Assembly (NCBI GenBank): GCA_002402725.1
Contig: DHGL01000029.1
Location: 1-20,716 of the forward strand
Length of the DNA stretch: 20,716 nt
From: Anaerolineaceae bacterium UBA4799
Lineage (GTDB): Bacteria > Chloroflexota > Anaerolineae > Anaerolineales > Anaerolineaceae
Direction: 5' to 3'
Numbering within the stretch: the first letter of the stretch is position 1; the number at the start of each line of letters is the position of its first letter. Shown piece after piece: positions 1-6,502 of this stretch. The translations under genes were made by a program, and so were the position numbers. The notes below the pieces were generated by a model. That model made no database searches, had not been told where the DNA came from, and saw only the letters and a list, made by a program, of their open reading frames with translations.

Positions 1-45
1 CTCATTTGATTATTCATTAGTTGCCATCGCGCACAGTATATGGGT

Positions 46-1188
46 TTATTCTTCATATTCAGAACGGCTGAGCCACGCCACCACTTTTCTGAGTGGCGCG
101 GTCAATTTCCAACTCCGGCTTTGAGAATAGAACTGCACCTGCTGCTGGCACCTTGCCAGCTCATCCCGAGTAGCGGTTAATTCTGCCTGGGTGCGGTAAT
201 AAAAAACATCCGCTTCTCCAGCGATTTTTTTGTAGGCATTAAGATCAAAACCCAGGTGCCTCTTTAGCGCCTCGCTTTTTATGGGGTCATTCTGTAAGTC
301 GAAAAGGAGCTGCAAGCCAAAAAGTTGGCCGGGCTTAATATTTGAATTTTCCATAGCCATCATCGCCAGTGCGTAAGCAGGTTCAAACCAATCCTGGTCC
401 TGATACTTCACCGCCTCGGGAAATACCTGAAGGAATTCACCGGAGTTTGTTAAGTGCAGGTAGTTTTTATATACCTGGAGGTATTCAAACTGTAAACGGA
501 TCTGGTTTTCCATCCTGGGGCTGCTGGAATTGGTCAAATCATCAAGCACCCTGAAGCGCACAAGCCTTTCCTGCAGCACGTGAATCTCATAACGAAGGCA
601 TAATCTCACCCACATGTCAAAATCTGGCAGTTGCACCAACCCCGGAAGGTATAAGCCGCATACTTCATAACATTCCTTGCGGATGAGCACACTGGGATGA
701 CAAAGCCCGTTACCGTTAAAGAAAAAATACCGCAACCAATCGAATCGGCTGCGGTTTTCCAGTTCAAAAGTCCGGGAATAATGATGGGTTCCGTCGAGGC
801 GGGGTTGCCCGTCGCTATCTACCACGGTGACGAGTGAGAATACTGCCCCTGTATTGGGGTTGGCATCCAGGTAGTCAACCTGCTTTTGAAGCTTTTCAGG
901 TTCCCACGCATCATCTGAGTGGTGCACAGCAATGAACTCACCCTTCAACCCCGGAATGATCTGGTTAAAACGCCTTTCGCGGTTGGTATTGTTACGCAGT
1001 GCTATGACTCTTGGATCTTGAAAACTTTCAATGATCTCCCACGATGAGTCTGTGGAGGCATCATCGAGGATAATAAGTTCAAAATTGCTGTATGTTTGAT
1101 TCAACACACTTTCAATCGATTCCCTCAGGAACCTTTCATGGTTGTACGAACTCATACAGATTGAGATGCGTGGTTTAATAGTGGTCAA
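46..1188 (-). CDS. Family 2 glycosyltransferase with C-terminal SxSWKLTxPLR tail
   Basis: This is a cytoplasmic GT-A fold transferase that would add a sugar from a nucleotide donor to a growing surface glycan. The N-terminus shows the family pattern ISICMSSYNHERF, then DDAS at residues 42-45 and HHSDDAW around 89-95, which is the metal/nucleotide-sugar binding DxD region. The catalytic part fills about residues 1-230. The last 50 residues form a probable coiled coil (TQAELTATRDELARCQQQV) followed by SRSWKLTAPLR, a tail shared with two other proteins in this cluster. The start is a TTG at 1188 behind GGGGAGAAA. The first in-frame ATG falls inside the GT2 motif and is too late. It is the last visible gene of the operon, 60 bases after the ATP-grasp gene. 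Family assignment is firm; donor and acceptor cannot be read from the sequence. Confidence 0.92.
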   Translation of the reverse strand: MTTIKPRISICMSSYNHERFLRESIESVLNQTYSNFELIILDDASTDSSWEIIESFQDPRVIALRNNTNRERRFNQIIPGLKGEFIAVHHSDDAWEPEKLQKQVDYLDANPNTGAVFSLVTVVDSDGQPRLDGTHHYSRTFELENRSRFDWLRYFFFNGNGLCHPSVLIRKECYEVCGLYLPGLVQLPDFDMWVRLCLRYEIHVLQERLVRFRVLDDLTNSSSPRMENQIRLQFEYLQVYKNYLHLTNSGEFLQVFPEAVKYQDQDWFEPAYALAMMAMENSNIKPGQLFGLQLLFDLQNDPIKSEALKRHLGFDLNAYKKIAGEADVFYYRTQAELTATRDELARCQQQVQFYSQSRSWKLTAPLRKVVAWLSRSEYEE

Positions 1189-1248
1189 TTTCTCCCCCCG
1201 AAATGATCAATTCGAAAAAAAGAATGTAGCATTTGGTCCTGACTTGTT

Positions 1249-2751
1249 CTATTCATGCTTAAAAATTGCCCTTCCTTCGTAACGTCCATACATCACGTAA
1301 TGCACTAACGGGTTCATGCCTTCTTTCTGCACATCGGCATACGCTTCCAGATAGCGTTTGCTGCTGAACTCCGGACCAGGGTCATATCCTCGCTCAGCGC
1401 CGGCTGACAGGTAATGAAGGACCGGCTCCATGCCAGGATCAATCACCTCATGATACTTTTCAATATACCACTGCTCATCGAAGAGTTCGGAGGCTTTGAG
1501 CAATTCACAAAAAGCTTCCTTCGTCTTGCGAGTGCTGGTCATAGCGCGAATTATTTTAAAGATCCTGTGTGAGTATATGGCGTTGCGGTAATTATTAAGG
1601 GTTGAACGCGCTTTCTTGCCATTTTCCACCTGCAACCGCTTTCTTTCGAGCATCTCTCTAAAGAAGGGTCCAATGACATCACTTTGGTAAGCGGGTAAAA
1701 ACCACTGGAAAAATTCATGACTGGGCTGAGAATTGATTTCTATGATCTTAAATCCATTCTCAACCACCACCACATCGAAACCGAGATAATGAAGTTGGGG
1801 TATGAAATCGCTTATATCAATCAACTTCTGTTTGATAGATTCCCAATAAGGCACAACTCCGCAAACCGGAACTCCGCTTTCAGGATGAACCGCGCAATCG
1901 ATGATCTGGTCGTTTCTCCAGATCTTCCCCTGGTTATACTCCCCGGTCTTGAGGTCGATGAAATTAAAAATCCCGCCCGCAACCGAGTTTTCGACCACCC
2001 CGCTGGTGGAATTCCCGAACCTGGTAAAAGCGTAGGCAATTTTCGCCTGGTTATCGGATCCGCGCAGTACAGTGATGCGCAAGGAATTGGCTGTTTTACT
2101 CCATATCCTGCCCAGGTCTGGATGTGGGTGCAGATATTCAGTGATGATGTAACCGGTCTCGGATAAACGCCATTGACTAAAGAGGTTGATCAACTCCTGT
2201 TCAGAAACCCGGGTGTCATTCACGTATAGAAGATTTTCGTGGCAAGACAACTTAAAAAAGCCCAGACCCGCTGTACCTATAAGCGGTTTTCCTGCTATTT
2301 CGCTTTTTAATCTCAGTAGTTTAAGGATTCCCCGTTCGTCCGCCGAAAACTCATCCGGGCAATCCTGCAACTTGGCGACTCCGCTGGTTGATAACTGGTA
2401 ATAATAACCGGGTAGATAATTCGAAAAAGGCGCGAGAAGATAGCGTAAAGTCAGTTTGTCATCAATCCAGTGACTGAAACCTCCATTCAGGGGATGCAGC
2501 CAGAAGTAATCCAAATCAGAAAGGTAATCCTTATAGTTTTGCTCATTTAACCCGTAAAGAATGATTTTCTCTGCGAAAAAGCCATGTCTGAGCGCAAACG
2601 CCCGCTGTTTTAATGGAATACTCCTATAACCACTGATAGTTTCAATGATTCGATCTGTAATGTTTTCAATGGCATAAGCAGAAAAACCATGCCCTTTCAG
2701 GTAATGCCGGATTATATTATTTAAAACCTTTGAATGGGTCTTAACCGCCAT
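1249..2751 (-). CDS. Sugar-transfer-associated ATP-grasp protein with C-terminal paired HYLxxG repeats
   Basis: The central part resembles the ATP-grasp proteins found in polysaccharide clusters (the sugar-transfer-associated ATP-grasp group). ATP-grasp enzymes join a carboxylate to an amine or similar group through an acyl-phosphate. Visible marks are IITEYLHPHPDLGRIW, NSLRITVLRG near the middle, and KIIEINSQPSHEF near residue 340, the usual metal-binding E-x-N segment at the end of the fold. Residues about 424-500 carry two copies of a repeat: FDEQWYIEKYHEV...HYLSAG, then RYLEAYADV...HYVMYG. The same module ends the neighbouring GT2 gene. The ATG at 2751 is preferred over the GTG one codon earlier because AAGGTGA lies 6 bases upstream. 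The gene is 53 bases downstream of the GT2 at 2805. Substrate unknown; it may attach an amino acid or similar group to the glycan (inference). Confidence 0.85.
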   Translation of the reverse strand: MAVKTHSKVLNNIIRHYLKGHGFSAYAIENITDRIIETISGYRSIPLKQRAFALRHGFFAEKIILYGLNEQNYKDYLSDLDYFWLHPLNGGFSHWIDDKLTLRYLLAPFSNYLPGYYYQLSTSGVAKLQDCPDEFSADERGILKLLRLKSEIAGKPLIGTAGLGFFKLSCHENLLYVNDTRVSEQELINLFSQWRLSETGYIITEYLHPHPDLGRIWSKTANSLRITVLRGSDNQAKIAYAFTRFGNSTSGVVENSVAGGIFNFIDLKTGEYNQGKIWRNDQIIDCAVHPESGVPVCGVVPYWESIKQKLIDISDFIPQLHYLGFDVVVVENGFKIIEINSQPSHEFFQWFLPAYQSDVIGPFFREMLERKRLQVENGKKARSTLNNYRNAIYSHRIFKIIRAMTSTRKTKEAFCELLKASELFDEQWYIEKYHEVIDPGMEPVLHYLSAGAERGYDPGPEFSSKRYLEAYADVQKEGMNPLVHYVMYGRYEGRAIFKHE

Positions 2752-2804
2752 CACATGTCACCTTTCTCAACCTCCAAAATGCGCGTACATCATTAAAAGA
2801 AATA

Positions 2805-4022
2805 TCAGCCTACGGGTCGGGTAACGCGTCCCTCGCGAACACCGTGTTTAAGGTAATGCACCAGGGGATTAATCCGCGCCTGCTTTACATCCGGGTAGGC
2901 ATCGAGATAATGACTGCTGTGAAAGTCGGGGCCCGGGTTATATCCTGAGAATCCACCTATCAGCAGATAATGGATTACCGGGGTATAACCCGAAAGGCGG
3001 ACCTCCGGATAACGAGCAAGGTACCATTGCTCATCAAAGTAGTCAGAGGTCGTTATCATGGATACCAGTGTATCATTCTTTTTCCTGTAATATTTCGAGT
3101 AAAGGGACTCGCCATTACCCGATGGCTTGATCTTGATTCCTGTTGATTTTAAATGAAATTGCCTGGTTGTAATTATTAAGGTGGAAATCAGTGAAAGCGT
3201 TCTTTCAATAACACGCCGAACCAGGAGATCCACACTGGTGTAGGGGATTGTATCTTTTCTTATCTTATTTTTAGTTTTACTTATAGTATCGGAAAAACGG
3301 TGATCAGAGAGAAGGTCAAATTTCGATAAAGTACGGAGAATCGCTTTGTTCTGTTGTAACAAAGTCTTACTTGACCATACTCCCTTCTCGTGAATTCTAT
3401 AAACAGACATCATTTCTGATAAATACCCGATCGGACCAAACTGTGAACAACAAAGATTGAATAACCAATCTACAAATTTTATTTGGAACAATTTCTCGGG
3501 TAATTTGCTGATAACTGAAGCACGGTACATACAGCAGGAAAAATTGCCAATGAAATTGGATGCAATCAAATCTTCAGTCGAAAATCGATCTGTTGTTAAA
3601 TATTTTTGCTCGATATGTTGAAACGAATTTCCATCCTTTTCAATGAATAGGAGTATGGAATTGAAGCACATTGAACAATCCGGGTTGGCGTCCAAAAATT
3701 CCATTTGTTTGTTTAACTTGCCGGGATCTATCCAATAGTCATCTCCCTCGCAAACTGCCACAAAATCGCCTGAACAGCAGTCCAAACACCGTTTTAGATT
3801 CTGTTGCATCCCATTATTTTCAGGAGTCGATATCATTTTGATAATGTCAGGATTCTTTTCCTGGTACCGTTCGATGATTTTTCTGGTGCCATCTGTCGAA
3901 TGATCATCACCAATGACAACCTCAAGTTGAAAATCTCCCTGTTGCATCAAAACAGATTCAATGCATTTTGTTATGAAACTTTCTTGATTGTAGGTCGTTA
4001 TAACCACGCTAATTGTTTTCAT
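2805..4022 (-). CDS. Family 2 glycosyltransferase with C-terminal paired HYLxxG repeats
   Basis: This is a GT-A transferase of the GT2 family. ISVVITTYNQESF opens the protein, DDHSTDGT sits at about 39-46, and CEGDDYWIDP at 91-100 is the DxD-type site. The catalytic region covers about residues 1-230 and is followed by a basic linker. Residues 327-405 carry the two-copy repeat module (FDEQWYLARYPEV...HYLLIG and HYLDAYPDV...HYLKHG) that also ends the ATP-grasp protein downstream. The shared stretch FDEQWY is identical in both. The gene follows the methyltransferase by 48 bases and precedes the ATP-grasp gene by 53, which fits one transcript. Only a weak Shine-Dalgarno (ACAGGT) precedes the ATG. 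Base composition is somewhat richer in A+T than in the upstream part of the cluster. The sugar specificity is unknown. Confidence 0.92.
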   Translation of the reverse strand: MKTISVVITTYNQESFITKCIESVLMQQGDFQLEVVIGDDHSTDGTRKIIERYQEKNPDIIKMISTPENNGMQQNLKRCLDCCSGDFVAVCEGDDYWIDPGKLNKQMEFLDANPDCSMCFNSILLFIEKDGNSFQHIEQKYLTTDRFSTEDLIASNFIGNFSCCMYRASVISKLPEKLFQIKFVDWLFNLCCSQFGPIGYLSEMMSVYRIHEKGVWSSKTLLQQNKAILRTLSKFDLLSDHRFSDTISKTKNKIRKDTIPYTSVDLLVRRVIERTLSLISTLIITTRQFHLKSTGIKIKPSGNGESLYSKYYRKKNDTLVSMITTSDYFDEQWYLARYPEVRLSGYTPVIHYLLIGGFSGYNPGPDFHSSHYLDAYPDVKQARINPLVHYLKHGVREGRVTRPVG

Positions 4023-4070
4023 GCATACCTGTGCGAAAGAATTGATGGATTCAATCGGACTTCTGTTGAC

Positions 4071-4949
4071 TTAAGAAGGGTTCTTCTTACTCTTTCTAAA
4101 TATATCGGCGATAGACCGTAGAGGCTGAGTAATTTTCCAGCTCTTACTACTTGAATAATATGCGATGGATTCCTGGTATCGCTCATTTGCTAATTGCATT
4201 TCCATCTGTAACTTTACTAGATCTGTCTGGATTTTCCATTGCTTTCTTACATTGGCGCCGAGTAATTCAAAATATCTCCGAACCTTTTCAATTTCAGCAG
4301 ACTGTTCAAAAAGATGGAGCATAGGTTTCGGGATGTCTGAGCCCACAGCCAGCACCCCCAGCCCATGGCCGTGAAAAAACTCAAAAGAAGGATATTGCTT
4401 TTTTAATTCATCCCAATAAAGATAAACCCCATAATCTTTTATTTTAACATTTGTATCGTGAAAAAGGACCATTGCCCTTTTGCTCAGTTTTGGGGACCAG
4501 GTTTCAAAGTCATGCCTGACCGCGTCATAGGTGTGAAACCCATCAATGTGCAGCAGGTTAATAGACCCTGCTGTGAAATCGTTTGATGCATCATCAAATT
4601 TTTTTCTAATCAAACGAGAAAAACTGCAATAACGGCTATCGTGATGATTCTTTAAATTTTCCCATACTTCATTGCCGTACATCCCGGTATGTGCATCCCC
4701 TTCCCAGGTATCCACAGCAAAGCATCTGGTTTTGAGGTTGAAAGCCTTAACAGCCTGGCAAAATGCGCAATAGGAGTTGCCGGAAAGTGTTCCCAACTCA
4801 ACAAAGAGTTCCGGTTCGATTGCATTGATCAAATAAGAGGCAAATGGAATATGTTCTACCCAGGAGTCTGGCTCTACCAGCCTTTCTGGAAAGATGATGG
4901 CTGTTGTGTAATCTATAGGATTAAAAGTCGAACCCTGTTCGTTGGTCAT
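4071..4949 (-). CDS. Class I SAM-dependent methyltransferase with C-terminal SxSWKITxPLR tail
   Basis: This is a Rossmann-fold methyltransferase of the type often found in glycan clusters (Methyltransf_24-like). Motif I is VELGTLSGNSY at residues 50-60. CFAVDTWEGD at about 76-85 would contact the ribose of SAM. HIDGFHTYDAVRHD at about 134-147 and LFHDTN at 162-167 are typical of the group, where the Asp/His residues may bind a metal. A basic helical stretch from about 215 leads to SSKSWKITQPLR near 267-278, the same tail that ends two glycosyltransferases here. The ATG has GGAGAAA close upstream. A perfect TTGACA lies upstream on this strand (4994-4999) but lacks a good -10 partner. Its role would be methylation of a glycan sugar, possibly capping (inference). 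Confidence 0.88.
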   Translation of the reverse strand: MTNEQGSTFNPIDYTTAIIFPERLVEPDSWVEHIPFASYLINAIEPELFVELGTLSGNSYCAFCQAVKAFNLKTRCFAVDTWEGDAHTGMYGNEVWENLKNHHDSRYCSFSRLIRKKFDDASNDFTAGSINLLHIDGFHTYDAVRHDFETWSPKLSKRAMVLFHDTNVKIKDYGVYLYWDELKKQYPSFEFFHGHGLGVLAVGSDIPKPMLHLFEQSAEIEKVRRYFELLGANVRKQWKIQTDLVKLQMEMQLANERYQESIAYYSSSKSWKITQPLRSIADIFRKSKKNPS

Positions 4950-5051
4950 AATTTTCTCCTGGCAGACGAGCCGATTTAAAATCGCATCTGACGTGTCAAT
5001 TGTGAAATATGTATTCCAATCACCTTTTGTTAGACGAATATAACCTTAGCT
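4950..5051. other. AT-rich intergenic stretch upstream of the methyltransferase
   Basis: Together with the possible remnant to its right, this is the widest gap in the glycan operon (235 bases between genes). It holds the Shine-Dalgarno of the methyltransferase (GGAGAAA on the minus strand). It also holds a minus-strand TTGACA at 4994-4999 with only TTAAAT at a short 14-base spacing, so an internal promoter is possible but weak. No terminator hairpin, tRNA or small gene was seen. Confidence 0.4.
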
Positions 5052-5177
5052 TTAATCCTTTATGCTCTTCTCTTTAACCAGTTTTCGAATAGTCTCTAAG
5101 TTCTTCGTACAATTGGTTTTTCCTTCATCATTACATTTACCGATTTGATAAATCCAAGGATAAATCAATTGATAATC
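5052..5177 (-). pseudogene. Possible C-terminal remnant of a lost gene (41 codons, no start)
   Basis: Immediately downstream of the glycosyltransferase stop at 5185, the minus strand holds a 41-codon open frame bounded by TGA upstream and TAA at 5052-5054. It has no ATG, GTG or usable ribosome site at its beginning. The translation reads like real protein (YPWIYQIGKCNDEGKTNC, then NLETIRKLVKEK) with a basic helical end. It lies in the +1 frame relative to the preceding gene. It may be the tail of a gene whose front was replaced when the AT-rich glycosyltransferase arrived. Chance is a real alternative, because AT-rich DNA can hold frames of this size. I do not recognise the family. Confidence 0.25.
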
Positions 5178-5184
5178 TCAATAC

Positions 5185-6360
5185 TTAATTCCAATGAAAA
5201 AAATTACGAATTGAATTACTCAGTATTCTAAATGGCTTTGTGAATATCCAACTTGTGCTAGTAGAAACAGCCAAAATCTCTCTTTCAAGTTCATCAATTC
5301 GTTTATTTAGAGTAGATATTTGATTTTTATATAAAGCATCATTTTCTAACAAACCTGGATTTTCAAAATCTGGAAAAACACCCCCGGCTATTTTGATCTT
5401 ACTATTGAATATTTCTAAAGGTGTATCATCCGAAAAATTTGTTTCTAAGTTTAGTAATGAGTTGGCAATGCTTCGTTCTATTTCGATTGAGGATGCAGTA
5501 GTAAAAGAATCAGCAATATTTGTTTTGGCAATTTGCATTTTATTGAAATTTGTAAGAGAAAAATTTAAGTTTCGCAGAGAATCATTATTTGTGTACTTGC
5601 TTTCAGGCGCATCATAACCCAAAGTAAATTCAATTAAATCATTATCGGTAACATCTGCATTGGCGATTTTTTCTATCATATTTATAAATTGAAAGGAATT
5701 ACCAGGTCTGCGATTTTTTAATGCAAAAATCGCAATATATGAAATAAGCGCTTTTTTTATAGCCTGATTTCTAGACCTAATCGGCATATGTAGAAGTGTA
5801 CCGACCTCTTTACAGGGTACTATTTGGTTGTTTAGGAAAACTAAATGATTACCAAGCCCGATTTGTAAGTTAGGATTTTTTTTGTAGAAATCAAGCGGGA
5901 TGATAGCTTTCTTAAAATTTGACTTTTCAGATGGGACCCAGATATTCGTATTGAAATCGAATTTGGTAGTGTTGAAATCATTTAAAATGCAATTCTTCCA
6001 ATTTAAACAAGCTATTGATGATGAATAATCATTCTGAGTTAATTGCTCTTCCAAATCGGTGCGTGAGGAAACTTGTATGAATTCATCAGCATCAAGGAAA
6101 AATAAAAAATCTATCTCTTTCTTAAAAGCATCATGCATGAAGAGATTACTTACTGCTTTTTGTAAATTTATTTTTGTTTCAAGCTGAAAGTAAGTGAATT
6201 TTGAATTTTCTCTTGAAACATCTTTCAACATTCTTTCTGTTCCATCGATTGATTGATGGTCGATTAAGTACACTCGATCAAATAAAGCATCGACATGACC
6301 CAAAAATGATCTGATAATATCAATTTCATCGCGTATCATAGAAATTAGACCTAATTGCAT
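5185..6360 (-). CDS. GT2-like (Glyco_tranf_2_4 type) glycosyltransferase, AT-rich, with SxSWxxTxPxR tail
   Basis: The N-terminus has the pattern of the 'Glyco_tranf_2_4' glycosyltransferases: LGLISMIRDEIDIIRSFL, then LIDHQSIDGT at 32-41 and FFLDADEFIQV at 87-97, the DxD metal site. A short coiled coil (QISTLNKRIDELEREI, about 347-362) leads to STSWIFTKPFR at about 368-378, a divergent copy of the tail found on the methyltransferase and the last GT2. The ATG has AGGAGA ideally placed upstream. The coding sequence is strikingly richer in A+T than every neighbour, with many AAA, AAT and TTT codons. That suggests separate acquisition. Gaps of 142 bases upstream and 235 downstream also set it apart from the tightly spaced genes around it. 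Family firm; substrate unknown. Confidence 0.88.
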   Translation of the reverse strand: MQLGLISMIRDEIDIIRSFLGHVDALFDRVYLIDHQSIDGTERMLKDVSRENSKFTYFQLETKINLQKAVSNLFMHDAFKKEIDFLFFLDADEFIQVSSRTDLEEQLTQNDYSSSIACLNWKNCILNDFNTTKFDFNTNIWVPSEKSNFKKAIIPLDFYKKNPNLQIGLGNHLVFLNNQIVPCKEVGTLLHMPIRSRNQAIKKALISYIAIFALKNRRPGNSFQFINMIEKIANADVTDNDLIEFTLGYDAPESKYTNNDSLRNLNFSLTNFNKMQIAKTNIADSFTTASSIEIERSIANSLLNLETNFSDDTPLEIFNSKIKIAGGVFPDFENPGLLENDALYKNQISTLNKRIDELEREILAVSTSTSWIFTKPFRILSNSIRNFFHWN

Positions 6361-6502
6361 TCTTTCTCCTCATTGCAGGATTGAAACCAAAGACCCACAA
6401 AATAATAAATCCCGTCTCGCTTGCCGCATGATGAATCGTCGGTGGTTGTGTACATCAACATTAACATTGAGTCAAACTACCGGATGAATCACGCTTCCCG
6501 GC
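6361..6502. other. Gap between the two membrane/glycosyltransferase genes
   Basis: This 142-base gap separates the GC-rich GT39-like gene from the AT-rich GT2-like gene. On the minus strand a TTGACT with a 17-base spacer to TACACA, and a separate TATTAT closer to the gene, are possible but unconvincing promoter parts. The AGGAGA ribosome site of the downstream gene lies at the left end. No terminator or RNA gene was recognised. Confidence 0.3.

Noticed and set aside
1..45. Possible short plus- or minus-strand gene or operon terminator at the left edge
   Set aside because: A minus-strand ATG there stops after a few codons, and no hairpin is visible in the 45 bases available.
1717..2166. Plus-strand open frame of 149 codons opposite the ATP-grasp gene
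   Set aside because: Antisense to well-supported coding sequence, with no ribosome site and no protein-like motifs.
6372..6388. Minus-plane context with GGATTGAAAC on the written strand, resembling the end of many CRISPR repeats
   Set aside because: It occurs once, with no repeated unit or regular spacing and no cas gene anywhere in the window.
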